Shown here piece by piece: positions 36,035 through 49,985 of a DNA stretch of 64,000 nucleotides. A program made the translations under genes and the position numbers. Position 1 is the stretch's first letter. Each line of letters opens with the position of its first letter. Source of the DNA: Larix kaempferi (lineage: Eukaryota > Streptophyta > Pinopsida > Pinales > Pinaceae). The DNA lies in the NCBI GenBank assembly GCA_027924585.1, contig BSBM01000964.1, positions 5,859,501 through 5,923,500 on the forward strand. Reading direction: 5' to 3'. The notes beneath the pieces were generated by a model. That model was not told the DNA's origin, ran no database searches, and was given only the letters and a program-made list of their open reading frames with translations.

Positions 36035-36126
36035 AGGTTAATCAACTACTCATGTGTCTGATATTCGATGTCAACTTGGTAGGTTAATCAACTATGAATG
36101 TGTCAGATATTCGACGTTCTTTTGGT
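36035..36126. repeat. 46-bp direct repeat, two copies
   Basis: AGGTTAATCAACTA at 36,035 and 36,081, each with TGTGTCWGATATTCGA and ending CTTGGT or TTTGGT. Local CG content is higher than around it. Confidence 0.75.
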
Positions 36127-36325
36127 CGGTTATCTGACCTTCTAGTAAGTAAATCTTGTCAGATATGTGATGAGTTTGTCATCGATTATTGGACTTATTG
36201 ATTAAAATAAAAGCATATGTTATACGATGAGGTGTTGTTGGTTATTTTATGAGTCATTGTCCCTATCATATATCTGACGAAGTTTTATTGACATTTTAAA
36301 AAAAGAATACTTTCTCGGATCTTAG

Positions 36326-37926
36326 ATGGAGTGTTGTCGAAGTTTAGACAAATATGTCTTCCTATTTTGCGTTAAAATTTACCCATGTGACTTTTCCATT
36401 CCTCAAGAGGTTCTTGACAGAATTCCTCCAAAAAAGTTGGCAATTGAGTATAATTTTTTTTTCAAATTTAATTCAAGGGCTTCCAATATGCATTTAGACA
36501 ATCCATCATATAAGTTTGATAGTAGATTTTTGTTCAGTCTATATGATAAAATGGAGAATTTCAAGGAACAAGCTTCCTATATATGCAATTGAGTAGAAGA
36601 GGGCTTGATAAAAGATAATAATATTATAGAATGCCTCAAACAGATAGCAGTAGTGCAAAAGATAGTTGTGGATAATCAATTCAAAGTGAACAAAATTATA
36701 AAATACAAAGAAGAAATGGTTGAAGAATCATCCAAAGAAGTAGACAAAATCAATGATGAAGTTGAAAAGGAAATTGATTCAGTGAGGGTTGTGTTTATAG
36801 AGGGTTTGGAAAAAGCCAAAGTTGAAGTGAGTGAACTTAAAGAAGTGTTGAAAAAAAGACCACATGTTTTCAATATACGACCAATAAGGACAAAAATGGG
36901 TCCTTTACAGGTATTGGAGAAGAAATTGAAAGAAAAGGAACATTTAATACAATAATATCAGTTAAAGATGAAAGAGTGGGAAGGAAGCCATGAAAAAAAA
37001 GTTGGAGAATTAGAATCATTAATTTCCAGTTTGAGAAAAACCATTTCTAAGCAAGCTGATAAGCTGAGAAGCAAAAGGTTCAAAAGGATCTATGAATCAT
37101 TGGAACTTTAAAACCAAAGGAGATGAAAAAAAATTGACAATAAAGAATGTGGTGAGGGTGAAGGTAAGGATACGAAATGAGACAATGGTAAGGGTAAAAA
37201 GAAAAAAAAATCCTACAAGTATAATGTCCTTAGAAGAGTGATAAAAGTACTCAGAAAATCGAGAGAAGATGCTATAGGAATGATCCTCAAAGACCATTGC
37301 TCTAGGTGATGTGTTTGGTTGATCTCCATTATAAAAATAAATGAAACTTAAGATGGCTGAAAAATATGTAAAAATAAGAGATCTTGAATCAAAACTCTTG
37401 GAGGGCTAAAACGTTTAGCATTTAGGATGTGATATGGAAATTCAAACACTTAAATCCACAATTGTTGATTTGCAAAAGGAATTACAGGGCCCGGCTATTG
37501 CATTGATGGAAATTCCTGTCATTCCCAATGAGACAGAGTCGACGGAAAAAGAGAAGGAGAAAGAAATAAAGAAACTGACAATTGAATTGGCTGAAGTTAC
37601 CAATCAGTTGAAAAATATGAGACAAGAATTAGAAGGTAAGGAAAAAGAAAAATCAAATAAGTATAAGAAAAATGTGGAAATGTTGAACAAAATGATGGAA
37701 GAAAAAAGTTTCTTGCATGGAAATTTAAAAAACTTTACATGTAAAGTTAAAGAGCTTGAAAAAAAAATAGAAAACGTGCATCTTATAGCTCCTGAAGAAT
37801 CAGAGTCTTCTACGAAAGGCAAGAGAGACCATACAGATTTGTCTTCTACTCAAGAGGAGGGATTACAACCATCTCATAAACATGCTAGACATATATACAC
37901 CATTGTATATATGTATTTATCGGCAT
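36326..37926 (+). pseudogene. Coiled-coil protein fragment, decayed
   Basis: Frame 36,326-37,111 (stops TGA 36,590 and TAA 36,953 inside, TAA 37,109 at the end) reads IPQEVLDRIPPKKLAIEYN, then long Lys/Glu heptad-like helices (SSKEVDKINDEVEKEIDSV, GELESLISSLRKTISKQAD). After a basic low-complexity linker, 37,434-37,926 reads a second helix (EIQTLKSTIVDLQKELQG, KKLTIELAEVTNQLKN) and a Ser/His-rich end. No family call. Likely the C-terminal half of the gene at 33,988. Confidence 0.5.
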
Positions 37927-37928
37927 AA

Positions 37929-40040
37929 TGAAAAATGTATTTTTGTATGATGGATTTTCTAAATTCTAGCTCATTTTTAGTTTTACTTTTTCTCTTGTTG
38001 TACATTAATGAGTGATAGAAAATATATTCCATTTCTTATACACTAAGGTAATTTTTTAGATCATTTGCAACTGTCCAAAAAATTTTAATATGCTTTTTCA
38101 TATATTGTCTATGATGACTTGGTAAATTTTGACAGTAAAAATCGACCATTGTGCTCGATTTGATTTATATGAAATAATAATTATATTGCTCTTTTCTTGG
38201 GTTAAAAAAACTATAACTACACATGTAACAGAATGCAACCAGAATAGAATGAATTGATGACAAAATCTTAGCAAATGGTTTTTTTTTCCTTAGAAAACTC
38301 CAATTTTTTATTTCCAGAGAGAAATGGCAATTGAATGCTTATAGGTGCATACAATATTAGACATTTTCAGAACTATATCTAGGAATCTTCAAAATTTCTC
38401 TAACCACCAAACTATCATCAAAATAGGTCTCTTAATAAATTAATACCATAAGAATTCCATATCATTACATGAGGGCTTCAGTGGATAGGAAATAGCCTAT
38501 CACGTACATTCATATTGGGGTATAGATTTTAATGAAAATGTGACTTAATATATTGGACATATATTAAGGGGGCAGAGGCATTGTTTATTAAAATTTTATT
38601 TGGTTTCATTAACCTAACAATATATGCGGGGTATTTTTTATTGGTTATCATGGAGAAGTGTGGGACAAGTGTGAGCACCTCTACTATTGAGGGATGCTCT
38701 GGTTATTGCGCGAGTTTTTGTGGAGAAATTTGGGTTGATACCCTGATGGTGGTAACTCATTCACTCATATTTCGTTTCCAATGGATTGGATTGATGTTAC
38801 AGAGACTATATGGTTGGTTGTTTATTTGTGTGTGCTTTTGTTTGTTCTTCAGGATGGAGTAAAGAATGGTGTGCTTCCTGTTCAAACCCTACGAAACCAC
38901 ATAATGGCCTCCAGTCTCATCTCATCCATGGTTATTAATATCAATTCCATTATCAACATACTCATCAATAGCTCTGGAATCAACACGACCACTATTATCA
39001 CATAGAAGGGCAAGACAAGTGTTAGCTCCTCTGTTGCTGCGGCGTGTGCAGATGCTTTCCACAGCTTGTAATTTGCTTCCCCAACATCTCTCTTTAAATG
39101 AGAGCTCAAATGGGTTAGCTTTGATTCACCAAGTCACCTAGGTTAATTATCCACGATGCTTGCTTGTTTTATAGGATGACTTGGCTGGAGGCTTCACAAT
39201 GTTTCCAAGTTGTAGAAATAAATTTAGTAAATTTTTCGAAATCTCTATTATGCTACATGTTTAAGGTAATTGAGAATGAAATTTCTAGAAACATTTAGTT
39301 ATTGTTCTCATGAAACATCTTTCAGACACTAGGTCTTAAATTACTCTTAATTTAAGGGTTTCATGAAATCTTCATCAAACACTAGGTGTTAACTTGAGGG
39401 TTTATATTGACATGCAAAATCAAGGCCTGGTGACTTTACCATATAATGTTGTACAAGGGGTATCTACTATGCTTTTGTCTTTAGGGGTATCATTTGGTTT
39501 TGTTTATAGGTAATCTTTTATACCGCTTAAGGTTGGTATGGCCATTTTCCAATTCGGTCACATCCATTTCTTCTTGTTGAAATAGATCATTTATTTATGT
39601 TTCAAACTGTTGGAATATCTATATGATGGATACCCTAAACTCATCCCATCACCTTGTAATTTTCAGTTTCCTGCAAACAAAATCTCTAGACTCGTCTCTT
39701 GAAATTTGAGATGCTTTTAATTTCCCTTTTGAACATCTCTTATATTCATTTTACGTTGCCTCTAGCTCTGCTTATGCAGGATGTCTTTATCACAGACTCA
39801 TTTACATGTTAGTGTATTGTTGTAGAAGCCAAATGCTTGTTTTCCATGTTGTCTTTCTTTCAACAATCCTTTGTATTAAATAATCTGTCAATCATGTAAT
39901 TCAAAAACTATTTGACCTTTGATACAGTTGACCTTCTGCAAATTTGATGGTGTAAGGCTTGTGTTCTTTTATCTTCCATCCTTTACATCTATGATTCTTT
40001 ACATGCAAATATTTTTTAGAAGAACTTGCTTTTAATTTTA
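37929..40040. other. AT-rich region without recognised genes
   Basis: ORFs of up to 100 codons appear by chance. No repeats above short direct words were seen. Confidence 0.4.
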
Positions 40041-40054
40041 TTCTATCTTCTAAG

Positions 40055-40340
40055 TAGCATGGGGTACTCGTACTGGAGGGTAGGGTGGGTACGGGTACCC
40101 ATACCGAATACCTATACCCACATACCCGAAACAGGGTTGGGAATGTCACAATCGTGCCCTGCTGTACCCGAAACTTGGCTGAAGTAACTGAGATGTTTGT
40201 CATGGATTTAGGGGACGTTGATCATAGAGGGGATAGGGTATTCCTATTTTGTGGATGCTTGCGGATGCCTAGGGATGGGTTTTGTATAGGGTACCCTCTT
40301 TTGGGGATGCCTAGGGACCAAATTTGTACCATACCATCCA
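40055..40340. repeat. TACCC/GGGTA-rich segment
   Basis: Dense GGGTACGGGTACCC, TACCCATACC, TACCCACATACCCG and GGATGCYTRGGGA words in an otherwise AT-rich area. Could be the subterminal region of an hAT-like or MITE element; no terminal inverted repeats or target duplication were found by eye. Confidence 0.4.
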
Positions 40341-43300
40341 GGTTGGTACAACACATGACATTGTAAATTACTAAATGATAATATTAAATTCTTAAAGTAA
40401 AAGGAATTTTTAACATTACCATTAATTGTTTTAGGATGTTTAAGAGTGGTTCCAACCTTATTGGAATTTTTATCCAAAAAGTTGAATTTTAGATCCCATT
40501 CAGATATCAACAGACTTAACAGTTTTCAGGATTTCAGGATCGCAACCTTTCCATTGGTTTCTATCATGTATGAGGGAATGGGATTGGCATTTAATTAAGC
40601 ATATCAACCTTTCTATGTACCTTGATGTTGGTGGTGCTTATTGTTGAACTCCTCTAGCATGTACCCTTGAGTCAAGCAAAATCACATATTAAGCATGAGA
40701 ATTTTCTACCTTATTTTAACACTTGGATTAGGAAGTTTCATCAAAACTGTAAGGTGTTTACTAATGTACTTGGAGGACCAACATCGAGATTCGAGGTAGA
40801 GGCAAGGACTAGATCCCAGAGGAGGGGGGAAGAGGATGTTATTGATGAATATGATTCCAATATATGCAATGATTTTGTTCATATGTAATTATTTGTTGTA
40901 GTGTGAATTTTTTGGGGCTCTATAGGACATTTAGCTTCTTTGTTTATATATTTTGGTTCAGATATGGATTGCACTTGATGTTTTTTTAATTTTATGCACC
41001 CTTGTTATCTACATGAGAAACTTTTTTATATTTTTGTATGATGGTTTGGATTCATTTGGATGCACATGAATATATATGTACAATGAAAATGATTTGAATT
41101 TCATATATATATATATGGCTATAGTATCCCCAATGTACCCAAGTCTCCTGTTTCAATAAGTGGTGTCCCTGTCGCCAACCCCAAGTTTCCTGGCAACTTA
41201 GCTTTGATTGTTGCATTATGTTTATTCCATGAGAGATTTTCAAAATTGTTGCTTGATTATTCCCTGTATGTTGACTACCATATATTCACATATTGTTGCA
41301 TTTTACATGTCCTTTGACCCCCTTTGGATTGGTTAATCTGAAGTGGGTTAGGACTTGTTGATTCTATTTACAAGTATTGTCGATGACTTTGACTTTGTAT
41401 TTTAGACTCCAACTTTTTCCAAAGCTTCAATTTTTTTAATTATATACCCTATTATTGATTTCTTCTTTCTGCATGACTTTGTGGTAAGGAGCCTTGGTAT
41501 TGTCTTAGGTAAATTATGTGAGCTTTCTGCACCAATTTTTGGTATCAGAGGAAGTTGAGAGTCCATTGAAAAGGCGCTTAACCAGATGAAAAACAATGGG
41601 GGTCAGATGGGAGCACCTTATGCCCTTTCACAAATTGTTGTATTGTTGATGCCCCTCAATGCCTATTGGAATTGTTGTTTTGATGTGGGTTATTACTTGC
41701 TGACTTTGTTTACAAGTATTGTTGATGGCTCGGTGCCTTGTATTTGAGACTTCCAAGAAATTTCCAGAAGCTTTAGAAAGTCGAATTACATATGACATCA
41801 CTTTAGATACCCTTTTAAAACTTTATGGAATTTCATAACTTCCTTTTTTCTGTCTATGTCCAGAAATTTTATTTACCTTTTTAAAACCATTCCTCCATGA
41901 GTCTTTTGTTTCTCTATTGAAATAACACATGCTTCTCTTAGACTAATATTCAATGTCTTCATCACTAGGTACATGATTGGAATCACATTGATACCAAGTA
42001 TAGTTTTGTGGGCTAAATGCAACATAATTGACACATTAATTTCAATAAAGTGATAACTGATAAATATTTAATGAATGCTGCAAAATATACATCCAATGGG
42101 GCCTTCAGGTAGGCTACCGACACATATATCACACTCTTCTATCTATATGATCCTACATTATATCATTTATACCACCTAACCTCTAACAATATCAATAAAT
42201 GTTTGCTCCTACTCATACATTTAAACAATGTTTGTTTATTTCCCTTTGAAGTACAAGTTGACGATGAGCATAAAATTGGCAAGTTGTTCAGATAACTGAT
42301 TTACTTAGTACTTGCATTGGATATGAAATGGGTGTTCAAATGTTTATATCTAGGTAGGTTTTATGAGCCATGCTATTTGACATAGTCTTGTATGTAAGTA
42401 TTGTCCCTAACCCCCCTTGATCTATACTTCAAACATGAGCTTCCCACCATATGACTCATACTATGTATGCAAGGACTTGGAAGACCCAAAATGGAGTCAA
42501 CCCAGACGTTTGACAAAGAGTCAAGTGTATAAAATTTAAAAAATTCACAAATATAAATCCATAATGTTTTCCATTTTCATGAAAGTAGTGTAGATTAATA
42601 TTGTACATCAAGAAAGTATAATCTCTTTTAATATTAATAGGGTTATTAGTGCTTTCAATAGTAGGATATGAACCTTGTCCCATCCCAGTCCTTTTTGAGA
42701 TGTTGTCTAGATTGGCTTGACATTGAAGTGTAACATCAATAGGGACTTTTGTACACTAGTAACATTCATTTTATTGAGGTGGCAGTTCAAACTGTTATAC
42801 TCCACTCATTGATTTATTTCAAAATTTGCATTGGATCTTTTCTATACCAAGGCCTTTGCAAAAATTTTAACAACAAAATTATTCTTTGTCCCATTTTGAA
42901 ATATTTTATGTCTATAGGGGGAATTTAGGTGGATGAGAAAAATATCTTGATTTGGGCTGTAGAAGGAAAATGAGCCATTATTTCATGCCCTTATTAAAAA
43001 ATGCTCCTCTAATGTCAAATCAGTTGCTCAACATGCTTGCATTTGCAGACAAATAGTGCCCAAGCATATTTCATGTCTATAACTGCAACTTCTGTATTTG
43101 GAAACATTTTTTTACTTTTTCAAGCAATTGAAAATAGTCCCACAACAAATTAGACTGTTGCGAGCCTTCCAAATTATTTAGCAGCTACAAACCTTATCAT
43201 ACAGTAAAAGCAGTAGAAGAGATACGAGTTAGAATGATGGATGGAAAAGTACTTTTTTGTCTTATTTGGACTCACTTAGATAATGTGATGGAAACGTACT

Positions 43301-46300
43301 GTACTTTGCAAACCTACTGGGCCAGTCAAGACACGCTGAGTTGAGATTGATCACTAAGTTTTTCACAGCTGTTTGCATTTCTTAGAAATTGTTTTAGTTA
43401 GAAATAAAATTGAAATCTTTAAGCTGCCATAGCACTGATATATGATTTTTCAAATATATTTACTACAACGATTATAGCATGAATATATCTGAAAAATGTG
43501 TTATAAGAAGTGGAATGAATATATCTTTTGTTATATTTTAGAGTATGGATTCCTGATATTATCACATCTTCATATTCTTGTCTATACTTACCTAATTTAT
43601 ACACAACTAGTATTTCTCTTCACATATACATTGGTTTTCTTAGCTAATCTTGAGGGTAATGTTGGACTGTAGAATTTTGCAGTAGTTTACTTATCTTTAT
43701 TAAATTTAGTTGAATTTTGAATATTGGATATAGTTCTGTTTGAAAGTACATGCATGTATTTATGAATGATTTTTGGAAATGTTTACATAATCCTCGAAGA
43801 TAATTTTGGATTTAGAAACATTTTTCAACGTGGGATTGCATTAGATGTATGTCAAAAAGAAACTTCAAGGTGGCTGAATTGTGTTATATTCATATCCATA
43901 GGTGTCTTAATTTCTTTGCTATCATATTCCCTTAATTTAAGATTCTATTGATTAATTTATGTAATCTAAGGATTCTATCGAATCTCTTTTGAGTTTAGGA
44001 ATGCTTTTGAATTATTTTTAATATTCAAAACAAAAATGGTTATGGTTGCAACTTCCAAGTGCTATTTTCTTATTGCTCTGTGTCCAAGGATTTTAAAATC
44101 TCTAGCTGACTGGAAATATGTTTTGTTTCTAGGTAATGATAAAGTTTTATATTAACTTCTTCAAAATATAGTACAAAATATTTACTTGATTTTAAATCCT
44201 CAGTCCTTCCAGAGCTCATTTTGCATATGGTGTTTTTCAAAGCTAAACAATTATTTTTCTCTTATATGTCTAGTCCCTAGATAATTTTGATTATAAGCTC
44301 TGCCAAATGAAAGCTACTACTATTGATAAAGAAGTTTAGTCATTTGAGCCAAAAACAAAAAACAAGCCCGTAAGGAGCTTCCGAGACTAATGAAATCACT
44401 TATCAAATGCTCTCCTGGAGATGGATTCTGTTGTTGGGTTCTTCATAATATGGACACTAAGAACTTTCATTAAGTTTTGCAGGTGTTGTTCCATATATAA
44501 AATCACTCATTTTGCTGGTGTCATATAATAAGATGTGTCCATGTGTTGAAAATATCCCTCCAACAGCTCCATTTCACTAAGAACCTCCTATTTCATTCTT
44601 AGGATGTCACTGTGCAAGGTTAAAGCACAAGTATTTACTTCCATCAAACTTTAGCAGTTGAGCTACTAATTTGCAACCATAATCACATTCCTGTGAGTTT
44701 GGGTTTATTTGAGTCATGGTTTTATTGGTCCAATTCTCTCCTATCTTGTGGCTCCTCTTTCAAACATTTATCCAACACTTTGCCTTTGAGAATGTGGTGA
44801 GCAACCCAATCCCTTGTGAGAGGGTTATCAATTCTCTCTCTGAGGTGCCCCTTGAAATTTCCTCAACCACTTTCGTTGACCGGTGCTCTTCTTTATGGGA
44901 AACAAAATGTCCCACTGTGTGTTTATCCTCACTAAATTCCCATTCATATTTTTTTACTAATGGCATGCATGATTGAATAAAAACAATTGTTGCGGTGGAT
45001 ACTCACTTCTTTCCACCTATTCCCATTTGGTCTGTTGGGGGTATATTCATTGAGTTTTTTCTTGTCTTTATTTTCAAGTTTTCAAGTATCAATTAATTTA
45101 TACTAGGATCAAATTTTTTTTCCCATCATTTTTTTCATTTCTCTTACACTTTGGAATATTGTACATCTAATTGTCACTGCACTATTTTATTGGTTGAAGA
45201 GATCCATATCTGTCTCTCAATTGATACTGTTGGTGATTTTGTTCCAACTGATCTAAGGTCTACCTTAGTAGATTAAATCCATTCAAGTCCGTCAAGGTTA
45301 CCACTTACCAGCCACTATTTCCTGGTGGTTGAGCTACCCTCCGTCTGGATATTCTGGGAAGAAGGAGGGAATCTCTTTACTTTTTCCTTGGAAAAAGTAT
45401 CTCCCTTGTGGTACTATCTGAAAAATCAGTCTAATGTGGATTTAGATAGTTGTGCTCAGCGAGTCTTCTAACATATGTATTTTCACAGGGCTCTTTGTAC
45501 ATGAGTTTGAGGAAGAGTTCCTTACCCTAGGAAGGTTGTATTTGGTACTATAGATAGTGTTGAAAGCATCAAGATTACTGGTCGAGGTGGTAATTTTGCT
45601 TTGAGGAATTTGTAGTTGCATTGGGATTTACTGATGGTGAGAATGGACCTTGTGAATAGTGTGGATTTCCATTCTCTTAATTTTGTTATTAATATTATGG
45701 GGTCAAGTGTAGAACCTTCAAAATGCAAGATTTCACTTATGATACAGTTCTTTTAAGCCCATTGTTGGCATTTTGCAGCCAATTATAAATTAGAAAGTCA
45801 AAGAACCATTTCAAGGAAGTTGTCAGAGGAGTTTCTTATGTTATCCCTTTGTTTATCCAACTTCCAGTCTTAGTAGCAAAAATAAACTCCTTTGGAAGGA
45901 TGGGGGTAGAATGGCTCTTAATAGAGAGTACATTTGTAGTAAGCCTAAGGAGAACATTTTGCAATTGTCTAGTCAAAATATTGGTTTTATAATTGCTCCT
46001 AACCTCTAAAGAAAAAATTTGTCCTCATTTATGTTCCATGCTGTTGAATTTGGTATGTGGCCATTATTGTGCACCTTGGAAGCAATTGTACATAAGAAAT
46101 CAATTTTAAAGTTCATTTAGGCCCATTCCATCTAATGGCATCAATGGAAATTTGAAAGCAGAAGTAATTTATGGTCCTTGGTGTTTATTTTAGTGTTTTT
46201 GAAAAGTGCCCATGGCAAAAATTGTGCTAGAATAAGATATGTAGGATTTTTCATTATGCATTATGCATTATGCTTACACATATGCTCACTTCACTCTTAC

Positions 46301-46400
46301 CTTTTCAAGTGTTGGAAGTAAGTATCCATTGGAAATACTATGTTTTTCTTTGAACTAATGTAGAGAAGGGTAAAAACATAACTAGTAAACTAAATATTCT
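40341..46400. other. Long AT-rich region, no supported gene
   Basis: Contains a short AT microsatellite near 41,100, and a hydrophilic 68-codon ORF on the - strand at 44,760-44,966 (VKKYEWEFSEDKHTVGHF) with no partner exons that could be joined. Otherwise nothing recognised. Confidence 0.4.
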
Positions 46401-46660
46401 AATTTACCTTGCTGTGTGCTTAGCTTATCTGGGCTCTTGTATTCTTTTTTAATCTTAAGTTCATGAAGCTCTTGGTTCTCTTGCTACCTATTTATTGGTT
46501 TATATTGAGATCATTTGACAAGTAAAAAAAAAATCCCGATTTACCGTGATGTGTGCTTAGCTTATGTGGGCTCTCTTATTCTTTTTAACTCTAAGTTCAT
46601 GAAGCTCTTTAGTTCCCTGGCTACCTATTTATTGGTTTATATTGATCTCATTTGACATGG
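46401..46660. repeat. 137-bp tandem duplication
   Basis: AATTTACCTTGCTGTGTGCTTAGC at 46,401 is matched by GATTTACCGTGATGTGTGCTTAGC at 46,538, running through CCTATTTATTGGTTTATATT in both. Two copies, split by an A run. An ATTATGC triplet repeat lies upstream near 46,255. Confidence 0.85.
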
Positions 46661-47285
46661 GTTGTCTGTAGCTAGACAAAAGAAAGTGCATTATGTGGTA
46701 AATGCTAATGCTCTCTTATTTTCTTCACATGGAGCAAGTGGGTGCAAATGTTGTTCATCTTCACATGATGGACTGGTAGTAGGAGAGAAATTTGTAGCAT
46801 ATGTATTACAGAATAGTGTCACTGAAGAGATATCAAATCCCCTGGACTTAATTGGTACTAATGAAAACAGTAATGGTGTACAACGATATGCCCATTATGT
46901 TAGGGTGCTGACCCAACCAACCGTTACTAATCATTATGTCAAGGTGCATAGTTGTAAACAAAACATGAAAGCCAGTTAACTATATGATTGAAATGATCAT
47001 GTGCTTGTTCTCCAACATATTATGAGTGTCACTTGCTTAATGATGTCACAAACATTTCGCTTAATTATTCATGGTTTTGTAATCATGTTCTTGCATTGCC
47101 CCTATATCAGGTTTTAAATAGTATAGTTACCAAAATTCTCCGCTTGCATGCTTTCTCAAGTGTCGCTTGTTTTCAGATTCTTGGTTCAAGAAGATTTGTG
47201 ATGGGCAGTCAACTCCTTGTAATTGAAGAGTTTCACCCATACAACTTAGGTGACTACTCTTCACACACCACCAATCATTTTAAAC

Positions 47286-47703
47286 TATTCATATAGATTT
47301 GACCTCTGAGTTGGCAAGGTGGACCTTCCCCTTTGTTTTGATCTTCTTACTCGAGGTAGAGGATTTGATCCCTGTTTTCCATGCTTCTTTGTTTCCAGTG
47401 AAATTGGTCTTGGCCTTGGTACCAAACTGTATTCCTTATAAGTGTATTGCATACCATGGTTATATTTTTTCCCAGTGAAGACCTTGTGGTGAAACCTAAT
47501 GGATGTTTCCCCACATTTGTGGATTGCATCCCTATTAAACCTGTCAGGCTAGTGTGCCTCACCCAAGGGGATACAAACTGAAAACCTACTAGCATGGAAC
47601 TAGCGAAGATCCCAACTACAGTGGAAACAACCAGTTTACACTTGGGCTCAACCTACTAAGGTTATGTGTACTAATGTAGTAACAACCAGCTGAGCTAACC
47701 TCT
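47286..47703 (-). mobile_element. Candidate tRNA-derived SINE
   Basis: On the - strand GGTTAGCTCAGCTGG (box A TAGCTCAGCTGG, 47,686-47,697) is followed about 33 bases later by GGTTGAGCCC (47,644-47,653), near the box B consensus GGTTCRANNCC with one mismatch. This spacing is as in a tRNA head. A GC-richer body of about 300 bases follows. No clear tail or target duplication, so only a candidate. Confidence 0.35.
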
Positions 47704-49985
47704 TGTACTCACCTTACTATGGTTATATGTACTCTATATACATCTTATTTTTTATATGTATATTATCAGTCACATCTATCTTTATGTATTTTATATATTC
47801 CTCTGTATCCAAAATTTTATGAAATCTATTATATCTTTATCTGAACTTGTATATGTATCCTGGTAACATAGCTCTATATAAATCCTACTCTTTCTTCTAA
47901 CTTTTTTTCTTCCTATTTTCTGATTTAGAAATCATTATGCATAAAATATGGTATGATTTTCTTTGTCATTCTCTTTCTTTCTTTTGAATTGTTCTTGTCT
48001 TACTCACAACTAGTAGACATAATGGAGTGCCATACACATGGGAAGGACTAGTATATCTTGATCTATTGGAGGGTTAAAAGAAAATTTTGGGCATGAACAG
48101 CCCGATGAAAAGTGATTAACAACCACCAACAACAGGTTTGGAGGAATGTTTGGTTGAATTTGAGGGTTGAAATGGCATTAAGAAACAATTCTGGGCATGG
48201 ATATCGACACAAAGAGTAGACCTGGGCACTCCAACAGCCTCAATCCTTCATTTTGGGCACAAGAATATATATCAGCGACCTGCTCTTCTACACTGCTAAA
48301 TTGAAACCGTGGTATAACAAGTGTCTCTTAGGGGTCATGAAGGCTCAAAAGTGACAGAGGGAGAGCTGATGAAACTACTTTGGAACTCTGGCTGCCTCAA
48401 AAATTACTCTACCACTGATAATCACTGACAAAAAGGTAGGCTCATCTCAATTAAGGACTAGCTCATGTCTGGGACAAACTACTCTGAAAAATCATGGTAG
48501 CCTAGTTACTATGGATGGTGATAACATGACCCAAATATAGAGTTGTCACTTGATCCATCCATGTGTCACCATAATTAACACAACTTTTGTGAGGCAATTA
48601 TAAGCCTCTTAGCTTGAGTTGTTTACATAAACTGTATATTACCACTTTTGTATGGAAGAGTGAAATGAATTAAAAAGCATTCAATCCTTTATTGGCTTGT
48701 ACTTGTGATGTCTATGCTTATAGTATTATGAAGCCTATGTTTACAGTATGTAGACAACGTCCCTATGCCACAAGTAAGGATTTTTGACATCACCACAAAC
48801 ATTACATCGCACTCCTTTGCATTGTTTCTTATCAATGGAAGAAAAGGGGATTGCAGATATCACCTGGTTCTGCAGTGTATCCCATCTATGAAAGAAGAGG
48901 ATATTGTAAACATGTGCATTGTGGTGTTGTTGATTACTTTAATTCTTAGTGAATCCATCTCAGTAGGTATGGTGATTTATGTAGAGGGGTTTACAAATTT
49001 AACAATCCACTAGTGTCTTTGAAATTTTGGGTGCAAGGTTCAAAGATTGTCATAACAGTTAACTATCTCTTCCTTTGATTAGTATATTGGTGACAAAGAG
49101 TTCTCTTTTGCCTTCTGAGCTTCTCTCTTCTTTACAATGAGCCCATAGTAGAATTGGTTTTAATATGCTTAGAAGTATGAACCTTGTTTCCTAATACCCA
49201 GTCTTTTCCATGCATAGTTGTTGCATCCCTAGGTTACTTTTTCAAGATGAGACAACCAACCATGTTTCATGGTTTCCATGTTGGCCAAGCTCTGCATTCT
49301 TCTAGAGTGTTCCATGATCTTCCTCCATTCTATGAATATTAAATTATTTTCTTGGTCCATCAATTCTTGTTTCATTGGTGTCTTTCCTTTGTCACTAGGT
49401 GGTACAACTAAAGACTATTTATTTGTTGTGAATTACTTTCTTTTTCCTCTACTTTTCATCTGTCTCTTTGGTGAAAGTATAAGTTTCATATGAAGAGTTG
49501 TGAAACATTTCAATTCTTGTTCCTTACTAATATACAAACCATTGATGTACTTAGCTTTAACCAAGTAGATGTCTCTTACATATTAAGATTTATGGATGGC
49601 GGATAGATTTCATCAATTAGGATTTTGGGCCTTTTGCTTTTGCTTGGGTTTCATAAATTTCACTTGGATAAACAAGTTCTTCTCATGCCATGGAGGATAG
49701 AACTTCATTATCTGTTTGAATTTGTTCAAAGATATTAATAGACAATTGCTGTTCCTTTCATCTCCATTTCTAATAATATTCCAACCATGTTAATATTCTT
49801 CTACATAAGGTATATTCTTTACATATCATTGAATTCATGACAAGAAAAATACGATCTTAATGTTTTTGGCAATTTACGAATCATCTATTCTGTCAAGATT
49901 TCAAGCATACCATTGAATAGTTGCATTTCTATTTTATTCTCTAATTTGAAAAGAAATGAAATTGGAGGGATTTGAGAGTCAACAT
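47704..49985. other. AT-rich region without recognised genes
   Basis: No motif-bearing ORF. The right end may contain the last exons of the - strand gene described next. Confidence 0.35.

Noticed and set aside
35900-36260. CG-richer patch with TCTGACGAAAAATGTCG words, possible MITE
   Set aside because: No terminal inverted repeat or target duplication could be paired; kept only as a 46-bp repeat.
44760-44966. Hydrophilic 68-codon ORF on the - strand
   Set aside because: Overlaps an ORF on the other strand; no splice partners or motif, so not called as a gene.
45240-46000. Possible LINE reverse transcriptase remnant
   Set aside because: Only loose amino-acid runs, no RT motif in any frame.
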